Shown here piece by piece: positions 46,320-58,195 of a stretch of 64,000 bases of DNA (the stretch's first letter is position 1; every line of letters begins with the position of its first letter). This DNA comes from Branchiostoma floridae (Eukaryota; Chordata; Leptocardii; Amphioxiformes; Branchiostomatidae): positions 22,675,862-22,739,861 of the forward strand of contig NC_049985.1 in the NCBI RefSeq assembly GCF_000003815.2, written 5' to 3'. The position numbers and the translations under genes are program-made. The notes under the pieces are model-generated. The model was not told the DNA's origin. It made no database searches and saw only the letters and a program-made list of their open reading frames with translations.

Positions 46320-46540
46320 GAGTACACGCTGGATTGCTTCTTCAGACAAACTTGGCAGGACACGCGGCTGCAGTTCACAGGACCGCCGAAGGAACTCCGT
46401 CTGAACAACGTCATGTTGGACAAGATCTGGACACCGGACACCTACTTCCGCAACGGCAAAAAGGCCATAGCACATACCATGACTACGCCTAACAAACTCT
46501 TCCGGATCCAAGAGGACGGAACAGTACTTTATACCATGAG
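46320..46540 (+). CDS. GABRA-like: Alpha-type subunit exon 4 (loops D and A)
   Basis: The 221-bp exon, phases 0 to 2, has acceptor tttccacag and donor GAG|GTAGGG (weak: G in place of A at +4). [12 protein letters not shown] holds loop D with the Phe and Arg (rat alpha1 Phe64 and Arg66) that contact GABA from the complementary side. [13 protein letters not shown] is loop A; the Arg occupies the position of rat alpha1 His101, the classical benzodiazepine residue, as in alpha4 and alpha6. DGTVLYTMR has the loop E Thr (rat Thr129). A Cys replaces the usual Val just before the loop D Phe pair. A (TTTG)n retroposon tail begins 6 bp after the exon. Confidence 0.97.
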
Positions 46541-46546
46541 GTAGGG

Positions 46547-46685
46547 TTTGTTTGTTTGTTTGTTTGCTTGTTTGTTTGTTTGTATGAAACTTTATTTATT
46601 AATGAAAGCTCAAATCAGCCTGCAGGCCGCTTTTCATTGAGGACATTAGGGAAAAGGCAAGGGTCAGACAAAGTATGTAACAGAG
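46547..46685 (-). mobile_element. Retroposon 3' end with (CAAA)n tail touching a splice donor
   Basis: A (TTTG)n tract starting at 46547, then aactttatttattaatgaa, gctcaaatcagcctgcagg and ttttcattgaggac. On the minus strand this is a LINE/SINE 3' end followed by its tail. The tail begins right after the exon 4 donor hexamer (46541-46546). Confidence 0.55.
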
Positions 46686-46689
46686 ATAC

Positions 46690-47950
46690 AGTTTACATCG
46701 TTTAAAGTCCTTATAAGTCTTTAAATGGACTTTAAGGTTTTTACATGGCTTTAGGTCTAAGAAAAATGTTACCGTTCTTATAAATAGCCTCGGAAAGTTG
46801 GAATTCTCTTATTGTTTTTGTTTTCATGAAAAATTACAATTGTGATAAATGTGTGTTCCTTACTTGAACTTACTGTCAATAGGGTGGCAGAAAGTGAGCT
46901 GAAAAATGTCCACAAGGGCCAGACGTTGATCGGCAGAAAGCACATGTCACAGGTGGTAGAGCCTGTCATAAATCTGGCTTGTTTATTCTTTTGATTGTCA
47001 TCGAAGAATCTGCGGTGAGCTACAATCATTATATAGGAATGTGAAGAAATCGAATACGCTCTTTCACTGTAAAACTAAGTGCGTTTAGACTTTTTGGTGT
47101 TGTTTGAATCATTTAAGCAAGGACATTCATACACAGTTCTATCAGGTTGGAAAGATAACAGAACTATTCGTAAACAAGCAAGTAGTTCATTGAACGGATG
47201 TCACCTTCCTAGTGGCAACTCTAAGTTGTTCACATCGCACTGCAGCATAGGGGTCGCTGCTTTCAGATGCGGTTCCAAACATAAACTACCTAATCGCCTA
47301 TGGATAAGCAATACAACGTTTACAATACGGTCCCAAAGTAAAGGTGAGTGTTATGTACATAAATGTTATCAAGTAGAAAAGTAACAATGACTAGGAAACT
47401 TTCAGAAATACATATGTTCAAAGACTCTTGTATGTATACTTCAAATTTAGGGAAGCACGAAGAAATCTTTTACAAAGTGTTGGCCAAAATATAACCATCA
47501 CATCAAATCAAATGGACTTGGCCAGTTTGGTGGATTTCCTACAATTATCATCTTACGTAATGTACCTCTCAAAACATCAGGGTAATCACCACAAATGAAA
47601 GCAACCTCACCTTCCATTTTCAAAACACACATTGTCAATTGGATCCGGACAAAAATCAACACAAACAAACCCTTGCAGGATTGGTGGTAGATGAATTTGT
47701 ATGTTGATATGATGTAGATAATTGACTTGTGTTGTGGATATTTTTTTTGTTAATTACACCCATTTGGTTATTTTATTTATGGTTTCAACGATTGATGTTT
47801 TGTTACTTATGTTATAGCCTTTGACCTCTGACCCCTCCTCATTACTTCTGTTTACTGAGTTTATGTTACATTTTTGTAATCAGTTCACTTCAGTTTTTCT
47901 TATGTCATACAGTATACATGTACTTTTGTTGACTTTATGTTATTTGATGG
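46690..47950. other. Alpha intron 4: no gene seen
   Basis: Open frame at 47079-47384 has no recognised domain. 47500-47950 looks like a LINE 3' UTR leading into the end at 47960-48047. Confidence 0.4.
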
Positions 47951-47959
47951 TTTTAATTT

Positions 47960-48047
47960 GTAATGTTGATGGACGACTCCAGGAAGAATAGAGTTATAAT
48001 AATAATTGTAACTCTAATTGGAGATCGAAATAAACAAACAAACAAAC
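47960..48047 (+). mobile_element. LINE 3' end with (AAAC)n tail
   Basis: tgatggacgactccaggaag...taactctaattggagatcg then aaataaacaaacaaacaaac is a typical non-LTR 3' terminus. No ORF is preserved upstream. Confidence 0.5.
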
Positions 48048-48049
48048 AC

Positions 48050-49310
48050 GAAAGTGGTACTTTGGGCAAACGGCATGACATTTTGATATTTTCCATGGTA
48101 ATTTCTATGTGCTCTATGCTCTTTAAAGAGTATGCCAGATGATGATGGTGATAATGATAATGGCGGGTAATTTTCGCATGGGAATAGGTTTGTGATCAAG
48201 GTGACTAGTCTGGGGCAAGTGTACTTTGGGGAGGGAAATGACACGTCAAGTATCTCTCTGAATATTTGGCCATGTTGATTTGAGTGTATGGATGGCATCG
48301 ACGCACGCACACACCAACGTTCGTCAGAAGACGTTTTTGACCATAGTGTGAATTCTGGAAAGCAGTTATAACTGCAAAATAAGCAAATATCACTGCACAA
48401 AAATGTCGGAAAACATATATTAAAACGCACAATGCCAAGTCTCGACCTAGTTTTAACAACTCTCGTTTTGCGGCAATGACACCGAATGACCCCGGGGAAT
48501 CTAAAATGGCCGCCATAACTGGAATGAAGCATCTTGTGTTCCACAATTTTTTGGATGAGGCCAGGAACTTATTGGTCACCCCTGTTATGTGAGACGTGGA
48601 TATCATTAGATATCTTCAATGGCGTGGGAAACAGTTCCATGCAAATCGAAAGGGATCAGATATTTATCTATATAAATACTAGTATATATTTGTCATGTGT
48701 CAGCTTTCTAGCTAAACTATACTCTAAGTTTCTCTACAAAACTAAAGCTTCCAATAACCACAAAGTGATACTGTGGTGTCTCCGGTGTCTTAACTTGCCC
48801 CTTAACAGATTTTAATCCGTTTTCTCTGGTGCCAGATTAGGCTCACACGAGAGAACACAGACGGTGATATAGACTTTGATGCAAGAGAAGAGATTTGTTT
48901 CTATCCTCTAGGGAAGAAGAGTGCTCGAAACAACGATGATGACACCAGTAAAAGTGCTATTGTTAGATAACTGCCAGCGGCACATTTGCGATAAGTCGTA
49001 TATCTGTATCCTATACAGTATCAACATCGCAAGTTTGCACTTTTTCGATCACAGTTTTTAATTTCTCTTTGGTGTTTGAGTTATATATCCGGGGACTATT
49101 ACTTTACCGGGTCATTCTTACATCCATGAAAAAATTAAATACAGTAGAAGCCGCTTCATTGCATGGTCTATTTGCCATTGAATTCGGTGCAATTATCCGG
49201 TTGGTACAATAATGCGAAGCTATCTTGCTGGACCGCAACAGTTTGGGATTTGGGGATTCCGTGCAGTTAACACAAGTGTACATTAATCCGTTGTGCAAGT
49301 AGCTGGCTTC
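48050..49310. other. Alpha intron 4: no gene seen
   Basis: Minus-strand open frames at 48014-48606 overlap in two frames and have no family signature. Nothing else recognised. Confidence 0.35.
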
Positions 49311-49319
49311 TATTGTACT

Positions 49320-49610
49320 TTTTTGTCTGTGTGTGTCTGTCTGTGTGTGTGTGTGCGTGCGTGTTTTTCAAAATATTTGTGGTCAGCATTAACTTTTGAA
49401 ACTCCTTATGGATTGCAATGATATTTGGGATACGGCTAGGGGTAGGGAAGACAAAGTTCAACACGGATTTTGTTGTCCCCCTCCCTGGTATATGGCCATA
49501 GTACTGCAGCAGAATTTCCGGCCTTTGTATCCCTTGTTCTGGACATGCTATGGCCTCGGTTTTATGGCGGCAGATAGCTTTTTATGTAAGAAATACTTAG
49601 GGTAGTTTTT
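49320..49610 (+). repeat. Dispersed repeat with actgcagcagaatttccgg box
   Basis: A (TG)n start, gaaactccttatggattgc, gtactgcagcagaatttccgg, cttgttctggacatgctatg, ggcggcagatagctttt. Partial relatives occur at 985-1095, 31875, 33620, 38085, 39240, 41040, 45600, 50080 and 56380. Confidence 0.6.
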
Positions 49611-49747
49611 AGCCTCTTTGTAGCCTTATAGTTCAATCAAACATTCCGCAGTTAATAAAATTTCCATCAAGCAGTGACTATTTTTTTAAGGTTAACAGAC
49701 GTGTCTCCAAATTGTCGGTGGCTATCAGTCCATCTTGTTCACGGAGT

Positions 49748-49783
49748 GACCTAGTTCTCGCGAGAACTTGCGAGAACTAGGTC
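49748..49783. repeat. 14-bp perfect inverted repeat
   Basis: gacctagttctcgc and gcgagaactaggtc flank gagaactt. Strong short hairpin; no terminator meaning in an animal intron. Confidence 0.9.
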
Positions 49784-50294
49784 GAGACTTACCTTTAAAA
49801 AGTAGTCACTGGTGAATGAAAGTTCCCTTTTACATTTGTGACTAATGAATCTCTTCAACGAAAAAGATTCCTCATATTTGATTCTAACCTGTCGTAACAA
49901 CATTGATTTTGAAGCGATCAACCTAAGAGAGCCTGACTGATTATTTTGCAGAGTTTTTGCATTTTCCGATCGCGATTTGCCACCTGTCGTTATCTCTATA
50001 GCGATTGCATTCAGCATCAGACGAATGAAATGTCGAAGGTCTATGTCGCAGGAGGGCCCCTGGTTTGGGACCATAGTACTGCAGTAAAACGTCCGGTTTT
50101 CTAGTAGAATAATTTGTTTGAAACATGTCAAAAGGTGTATCCTACTATATTCTCTCATGCATTCAACTAGATAACACTTAAAGGGACTTTTTGAAATTGC
50201 TTAGTACATGCATTTACGAGAGAGCCATTACGGATACTTTATTGTCACGTTATCTGCATTTTACGTCTTCTCATCATCACAATCCGGGCCAGCT

Positions 50295-50445
50295 GGTTTC
50301 ACGGATGGACATGACTCTCTCCCTCCATCCTTCACCATCCTCCATAGCACGGATGGACATGACTCTCTCCCTCCATCCTTCACCATCCTCCATAGCACGG
50401 ATGGACATGACTCTCTCCCTCCATCCTTCCCTATCCTCCATAGCC
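50295..50445. repeat. 48-bp minisatellite, three copies
   Basis: acggatggacatgactctct followed by ccctccatccttcaccatcc and tccatagc, three times from about 50301. The 48-bp period keeps all frames open, which creates artefact open frames on both strands. Confidence 0.93.
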
Positions 50446-50459
50446 TTGGGCAGATCTTC

Positions 50460-51590
50460 AAGAGAGCAACCAGTATCTTCACAGAGTCCCATATCCTTCT
50501 CAAAAGACCACATAGAGAAAGAGCACAACTTTTGAGAGGCATACAACCCTCCTTCCCCAAGGGTATGGCAGTGGTTTGGGGTTATCACTAAATGTGTCAC
50601 ATTTTACGCCCCCTATCCCTCTTAAAAGACCACATAGTCATAGAGGAAAGAACACAACTTCTGAGAGGCATACATCCCTTTCCCCAAGGGTATGGCGTTG
50701 GTTTTAGGCTATCACTAATATGTCTCACTCCAATTCCATGTAAATTGTACGAGTAGATTGCAAAGTACATACGTGTACGAGAAAGCCATCACAGATACTG
50801 TATTGCCGCGTTATGTACATTTTGCGTCTGCTATCCTTCTTAAAAGACCACATAGAGTAAAGAACACAACTTCTGAGAGGCATACACCCCCGTTTCTCCC
50901 AAGGGTATGGCAGTGGTTTTTGGCTATCACTAAATGTGTCACTCCAATTCCATGTAAATTGTACGAGTAGATTGCAAAGTACATACGTGAAAGCCATCAC
51001 AGATACTGTATTGCCGCGTTATGTACATTTTGCGTCTGCTATCCTTCTTAAAAGACCACATAGAGTAAAGAACACAACTTCTGAGAGGCATACACCCCCG
51101 TTTCTCCCAAGGGTATGGCAGTGGTTTTTGGCTATCACTAAATGTGTCACTCCAATTCCATGTAAATTGTACGAGTAGATTGCAAAGTACATACGTGAAA
51201 GCCATCACAGATACTGTATTGCCGCGTTATGTACATTTTGCGTCTGCTATCTTTCTTAAAAGACCACATAGAGTAAAGAACACAACTTCTGAGAGGCATA
51301 CACCCCTTTTTTCCCCAAGGGTATGGCAGTGGTTTTTGGCTATCACTAAATGTGTCACTCTAATTCCGTGTAAATTGCACGAGTAGATTGCAAAGTACAT
51401 ACGTGAAAGCCATCACAGATACTGTATTGCCGCATTATGTACATTTTGCGTCGGCTATCCTTCTTAAAAGACCACATAGAGTAAAGAACACAACTTCTGA
51501 GAGGCATACATCCCTCTTTCCCCCAAGGGTATGGCAGTGGTTTTTGGCTATCACTAAATGTGTCACTCTAATTCCGTGTAAATTGCCCTG
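50460..51590. repeat. 208-bp tandem array, near-identical units
   Basis: attgcaaagtacatacgtg starts at 50757, 50971, 51179 and 51387: spacings 214, 208 and 208. Two more partial units precede (50500-50700). Units share cttctgagaggcatacacc and aagggtatggcagtggtttt. Open frames of 70-90 codons are the repeat read through. Confidence 0.95.
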
Positions 51591-51779
51591 AGATCCGCTG
51601 AGGAATCCAGTCATCTATGCCTCTCAGACCTAATCGATTATCGGCCAGCCATGTGTGCTTACGGTTTCGACCTTGCAAAGCAACGGAAGCGGAGAAGTTT
51701 GTATCAGGCCGCACCAATTTAATTTGTTGCTTCTCGGGTTCACTTGTCCATTTAAAAAAACAAATCCCGAGAAAAATAA

Positions 51780-51961
51780 TACAGTCAAACCTGTATTATG
51801 GGCCACCTCTACAGAGGGGCCACCTGTCCATAGTGGCCACTTTTTGTCGGTCCCTTGTGTATTTTATCTACAAGTTGCCACCTCTATACAGAGGCCACCT
51901 GTCTATAGTGGCCAAATTTGTCCGGTCCCTGGAGTGGCCGCTATAGACAGGTTTGACTGTA
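51780..51961. mobile_element. MITE with TACAGTCAAACCTG ends
   Basis: tacagtcaaacctgta at the left and gacaggtttgactgta at the right form the inverted ends; the interior repeats ggccacctgtc...atagtggcca. TA at the outer edges would fit a TA target site. Confidence 0.8.
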
Positions 51962-51976
51962 CAGGTTTTGCTTAGT

Positions 51977-52178
51977 GTCTACCAGGCTCCCAAGGTTGCT
52001 GAAAAAAAAGTAGAAATTGGCCAAATAGACAGAAAACAAACCAGTTTGTTGGTCGGGGGGTACAGTTTGCGAGCTAAGGAAACTGTATTCATCAGCCAAC
52101 CAACTTCTCTGCTGTGTTTTCTGTCAGCTGGCTGATTTCTACTATTTTTTTCAGCGACTTTGGGAGCCTGGTAGAGGC
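51977..52178. mobile_element. Palindromic MITE next to the previous one
   Basis: gtctaccaggctcccaagg...gctgaaaaaaaagtagaaat pairs with atttctactatttttttcag...ttgggagcctggtagag; the interior also pairs (gacagaaaac/gttttctgtc). Flanks tttgctt and tttgcta could be a target duplication of 7-8 bp. Confidence 0.8.
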
Positions 52179-52179
52179 T

Positions 52180-55100
52180 AGATTTTGCTATCACAAACCT
52201 GTAAATATTACTATCCAGAGCCACATACAGACAATTTCAGTCTAAAGCAGTTATGCCATTTATTAAAAAAATAAATAAAAAGCAAATCAATGGAAGGGAT
52301 TCAGTGTATAAAACGTGCAATTCAACTTCTCAGACTGCTGAGAACTTTTGAAGAATTTTGAAGAATATATTTTTTTTTTACCTGTCGGTTCAATTTTTTT
52401 CTCTAAGAAAAGCCGAGAAGCAACAAATAACTTTGGTGTGGCCTCATCGAGCGGCTTGTGCCCGACAAGGTCACTACCCTGAAGGAAGGGGTTCCGCTAG
52501 ATTAGGTGTGACAGCTTGCACCATTGCTGCCAGTCCAGGTGTTTGGATGCCCCCAACGTTTACGGCGTTAACAATCTCTCCCCGGAACCGTGTCCCCATT
52601 AGAACAGACATCCCATGAAATTACGGAACATTCACGCGTACAATGATGCAATGGTTTTTCTGCTGTAATGGTTTGCAGGCATGTAGACAGATCACATGCA
52701 AATGGATCTCTGAGCCCAACAACCCCTTTGACGGTATAGAGAAGGCAGTCTACGTACTACTAAACGTTCGACAAATATTGCGAAGCATTTTTCATGCGAA
52801 CAAATGTCATTCGTATTGTAAAATCAATGTCGGTAAGGTCATGTAAGTTCACGTTTGGGACCCTTTAGGTTATGGGATACACAATTACACTCAATAGGGC
52901 GGCGACCGCTCTACGACAGTCCCGCAAGAGAACGGTTTAACGCTCAACGTATTTCATACGGATAGGATTTGGAATGTTTAAGCCCTTTGTATATTTCGTT
53001 GAACAAATACAGTTTGGGTCACAGTGAGGTCGAAGCGAAAACGCCGTTTAAAGTCGAATTGTGGCCTAAAGCAATGCAAGCATGATTAAAATTAGCCTAT
53101 AAGTTAAATTAAGTAAAAAAAAAAAAACACATTTATTTCTAACCAATTTTCTGCTCCAGGAGAATTTCTTAAACTTTTAAACTTAAACATTTGGAAAGTT
53201 TGTCTAGTCAATGATTGATCTTAAATGTCCTCAACAGAGACTGGTTTCGCCGCTCGAGTATCATTGATCATTTACTAATCTTCCCCAAATAAGCCCACGT
53301 ATAATAAGCCATCGGAGGCACAAACCTTTCAAAAGTGTCAAATTTTCATTCCTCTTGTTTCAGGTTGAAACAAATTACGCATTTTTCTTCCTCATTCTAA
53401 CTTTGTTTGATAGGCTTTGCCAATCTGACATAGTAGTAATTAATTTTCTATTCTATGTACTTATAGCATTGGTATTATTATTTTATGTCTTGGGGTGGTT
53501 GGATTTTGGCTTACTGTTCTGTTGATTAACTAGGTAATTTATCGTATTTTGTTTTGCGCCAATGTTAAGAGTAAGTTTTTTTTTGTAACTGAAGCAGCAC
53601 GGTGGCTTCCGGACAGTGTAGTTAGAGACTTTTTAATCACCACCTTCTTAATTATGATGCAACAACACCAGGCCTATTCTTACATCTTAGGAAGGTTAAG
53701 TAGTGAACTATCTTTATTCTTCTCTACAGCCTGTAATAGAAAGAAAAAAGAGTGAGTCGGTTTGAATTTGCTCGAAAATCTTGCAACCCTTAAAAGTGGT
53801 CGATAAAAAAGGCTACGGTCGACATGTTTTTGCCTAGGGTTGGTCGGATAAAGACAAATTAAGGATTTTTTTCTAGGCCTTATAGCAGACTCGTGAGTTG
53901 AAGAGAGGGTTTTCTTCGCTCTCCATAGAGGGTGCCTTAGGCTGAACATGCACTAAAAGTACGTCTGTATGGGAATGAAAGCCTTTTTGCTTTTAGCCAT
54001 CTTGAAAGCCTAATTCTAGATAAAAAGTTACTATTGGACCCACGGAACTCAGAGGTACATGTACATTTGGAAAGGATTTCAAGCTTTCAAGTATAGCCCC
54101 AGGAAAAACAAGCAATGCTCATATTTGTAATTGTCAAGAACATTGCAGTGGAAGAAGCTTGTAATTAATGAAATGTCTCTTCTTGTGCCTTTGGCCTTTG
54201 TCACAATTAATAGTCCTAGATGTAATTCAAGAACGGGGGATATTTTGACAAAGATGGACAGTGTACGTATGCGCCGTGCTGCGAGCGATGTCAACATTTT
54301 CTGAAGACTCTAAATCACTGTGTACAGGACCGACTTTACTTTTGGATTGGTACCAAATTGGATATATAACAAATTATGGCAGCGGTTTGTAGCAAGCGGT
54401 AAATGCTTACTTGAAATCAAGACATTAGCCAATGGTATGGTTTTTCACTACAAGTCAAACCTTTTGGACTAAGCAACAACTTAGGAAGAGAGGAAAATTG
54501 CTGAAAGCAGGTGCTTGATTTGGGCAGGGTGGGGTAAACTATAAGCTGTTTGACTTTGCTGGGTGTATACCCAACCGAGTTTGACTAAATTTCCCCCGTT
54601 TTTTTTTAATACCCCATCCACGTAAGCGGAACTGCTGCTGGGAAAGAAGAGCTTTTCAATGAAATGAAACAAATTGAAATTGATGAATATAGAACGGAAA
54701 TATGATCCACCGATTTTGGAATTTCAAAACTTTTGTGCAAAGGTTAGTTACATTAATCACAAAGCACTTTCGCCACTAAATTGTAAGTTTAAATGTATAT
54801 CATGTTAGCATGGCCGAAATGCAAAACTAAAGGCCCTCAATGCGATTAAGATGATGGCAAAAAAATACAACACGTTACAGGCACTTGTGAAAATGCAATA
54901 AGTCTAAATTCTGTACGCCATGATGAAATAAGGCTTCGGTCGCTTTGTGTCACATATAAGAAAAATACATTATGTGCGCTTTTCTGCTTTCCATGTGACA
55001 AAATAAAAGACGTTATCCCTTTTTAGATGCCTTATCAAACCTGCATTTGCCAAGTGAACGCTCTTTTCCTTTTAGACTACATACTTTTAAATGAATAGTA

Positions 55101-55580
55101 CAGCTGCAATCACATACACGTTTATCAGCTTAGGTACTTTACGCTTCGGACGGAAAATAGAAGACATGTTTTATATTGGGTGACGCTTTAGGGAAGCTTA
55201 GGGCTATCCTGGGATATAGTCGTTTTATGGTCTAGCCGTTAACGGTAAGAAAAATTCAAAAATAGCCTTTGTGACTTTGTTGCATTACCTAGGTATGCAT
55301 TATTTGCGTGTCAATAGCTATAGGAAATGGTGTGAAAAAGCTTGAAAAGGATAACTTTCTTTTTAGATCGAGCTCTTCTTTTTACACGAGGGTTAAACTA
55401 ACTGGTTTGACATTAAGGATGGCGGTTAAGCCTTTATTCTATTCCGATGTTATGGCGATTCTGCTTTGACATACAGTCACGAAGATTAATAGCTCGCATT
55501 CAATTTGGCTAAATGCTATCAAAGAAAACGAGCCTTTGCATTGAACACAGCTCGTCCGGCGTGCCTTTGCATTCAGCTAT
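52180..55580. other. Alpha intron 4: no gene seen
   Basis: A weak relative of the TTAA MITE group (gggcggcgaccgctc...gtcacagtgaggtcg...aacgccg) lies at 52896-53053. No exon or RNA gene recognised. Confidence 0.4.
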
Positions 55581-55589
55581 TCAGCTAAC

Positions 55590-56035
55590 TGTGTGATTAA
55601 TATATTCGCAGGCACCCCATGCATACCCACCTTCAGCTAACGCTCTCAGCCTATGATTATAATTTTCTAAGGTTCATGTAATTTGTTCATTGCGCTTTTA
55701 TCCCCAGCTTGTGGATTGAAATTAATGAGCTGTATACAAGTCCCTAAGCGACACCGGAGAAGGACTTTCGGGGCTGCCTTGATGCACTGTCACGTTCTGA
55801 CGTGGTCCCTCGGGGCACATTAATGTCAAAGTAGGGCACGCACAGAATGTACGCAAAGACGCCGCCGCGTGTATGATAGAATATGCCTGCCTGCTGTTAT
55901 GCCGTGGCTTTTGATGACGACCATCCATTTTGAAGACTTCTTTTACCCAGGACTGAACTAACAAAGACGTGTGGAATATCAAAGCGCAGCGTCCTTGGAG
56001 AAGTGTCGTTTACGGCCGCATGAAAGGACACATTT
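55590..56035. other. Non-repetitive, mid-GC block (possible conserved non-coding element)
   Basis: Unlike its surroundings this stretch shows no repeat words. It carries TAAT-type sites (aaattaatgagctg, gcacattaatgtc). A minus-strand open frame (55722-55982) has no recognised domain. Regulatory role is speculative. Confidence 0.25.
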
Positions 56036-56379
56036 ATCTTCCCAGTTGAAGATGATAATAACACTAAGACTCACAGTTGTGTATTGCTATTTCTTTATTA
56101 GCTGAATTTAATTGTTAGCTTTTTTCTTTTTAAGAAGGCAAATATGACATTTGCACGATACGAAAGTGATATAGCATCAAAAAAGCTCTGCGTTTCTTTG
56201 AAGGCTTGGTGACCGTTACGATAACCTGCAACCGTTCATCATTACATTAAAGTAAGCAGGAAAGTAATGTTTTTGCTTTGTGTCTTTGTCTTGGTGTCTG
56301 TGAATATGATCATTCTTTATATGTATTTTATGTCGATTTTGCTGATATTTTTCATATCTTCAGTCCTTATAAAGACCTT

Positions 56380-56590
56380 GAAACTATCAGGTTTGGGGCC
56401 CCGGGTTGCTTGTTACGGTACAGTACCGGCATTTTTAGGAATTTCCGGGTTTGGCATCTTTTAACCTAAAGATATGGTCGCCAAAGTTACTTTGTAGATA
56501 GAAGTCGGGCTAACAAAGAAGTGACGGGGGTTTGGGCCTCCCAGCAGCTTTTGTTTAAGTGCAGGGGAGTTTAGGCTAAATTTTAATGCC
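56380..56590 (+). repeat. Copy of the dispersed ttccgg-box repeat
   Basis: ggcatttttaggaatttccgg, gggtttgggcctcccagcag and a gcttttgtttaag...gcagg segment match the 49320 family loosely. Confidence 0.4.
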
Positions 56591-56992
56591 AGTGGCAAGG
56601 TGATGTGGTAACATTGTACTCGGCTTTTTACGAGTTTGTCCTTCGTGCTGAGTTCCTCTTCAATGATGTACCTCCACCAACTCATCATGTTATGGCACCC
56701 AAGGTAGGGGGTGGTAATCAAACTTATTAAACACGACGACCGCAGGCAATCTAGCTAGGATGGTACAATTGTCTACAGAGTTAATTACGTCTCTCTTACG
56801 TAATCACGGTTGTAAAACATATTGGGATCTCAACATGATAGCCAAAACTTTCTTTCACAAATTTGAAATTGCTTATAACACGTTGAATTCCTCCAAAAAT
56901 TTGCTATTTAGTGCAAAACTCAGACTCCTCAATGAAAACTTTTAGCGTTTTTTAAAGGAATCGGATATGTCAGTGTAGCGTATTTAATATGT

Positions 56993-56993
<1 letters not shown>

Positions 56994-57066
<73 letters not shown>
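56994..57066. repeat. (TA)n microsatellite
   Basis: About 36 TA units without interruption. Confidence 0.97.
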
Positions 57067-57067
<1 letters not shown>

Positions 57068-57069
57068 TG

Positions 57070-58195
57070 TGATCTCCACTATGACATATATATGTGTGTG
57101 TTTGTGTATATGTGAAATGATCATTCTACAAAATTGCAATTCAGCCGTTAGGCTGCAATAGTTTCTTTAATCCAATAAACCATTCTCTCTCTCTCTCTTT
57201 AATGGTTATAACGATATTTCTAATTCTAAACTATAGAGCATTTTTATTTATATCATATGATAACATTACCAAGAATCTGCGATGCCAGCAAAATCGTTGT
57301 GTCGAAATTGAATGATGCGCCTGATGCCAGATACGGCTTTCTCGTAGTTTTTGGGCAAAAGGTATATCCACTCTACAACAATTTCGAACTCTTGAGACGC
57401 CTGTGTACATGAATTGTCATATCCCAATGTTTTCCGTATTGCTGTATGGTTAAATTCCAGTTGTCCTTGATAGTGCATTTTCGTGCCTGAAATAAAGATC
57501 TAGTAATGATAACACTCACAAAGTACCAGGCAACAGTTCATGGCCGGCCATTGGCAGTTCGATCTGCAGCATCAACAGTAATAGCTTCTTTATACGTATT
57601 TATTCATGAGAAGCTCAAGTCGGCCTGCATTGCGCTTCCCATCGTTGTAATGGGGGAGGTAAGAACACAGAGATACAAATTAAATCGAGTCCTAATAAAG
57701 TTTATTGATCAAATCTGCCCACAAGTTTACAACAGTCGTAAAAAGCAAGAAGAAGTTAACCCTGTACATACCTACATATTGTAGTCTCAGAGTCTGTATG
57801 ATTATGTAGAAAGATAATACTTTTTTTGTTATTAGATTATCAAATTGTGCCCTATGTCTATGGCCTGTACTTAGCTTCTTTGAGCATAAATGTACAATGA
57901 ATATTTTAATTCATCGATTATTAAATCTATCAGCATTTATTATCACATATAAATGATACAAAAACAGTATATTAAAGCGAAAGCAAAGGGTTCATTGCCC
58001 GTGTCGTTCTGGTCATTTTTTTTTAATTCACTCATAATTCATAACCTTAGAAAATGATTAAATTCTTTCAACACATGATATTGCTAGCAAACCACCATAT
58101 TTTCACTATTGAAAGGTGATCCAGCCTTCCTGACGAGCCTGGTATCTCTTGAATTTAAGTTCATCTGTGACGGTAGTTAACATTATGTTACAATC
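57070..58195. other. Alpha intron 4: no gene seen
   Basis: Contains a retroposon 3'-end relative at about 57590-57700 (gagaagctcaagtcggcctgc). Open frames at 57266-57478 and 57506-57784 are unassigned. Confidence 0.35.

Noticed and set aside
50460-51590. CRISPR array or similar
   Set aside because: Units are 208 bp without spacer/repeat alternation, and this is animal DNA.
50191-51591. Repetitive open frames on both strands
   Set aside because: Caused by 48-bp and 208-bp tandem repeats; no start context, no homology.
52358-52618. 86-codon GC-rich frame after the two MITEs
   Set aside because: No recognised domain or splice fit to the receptor gene; could be part of an unrecognised repeat.
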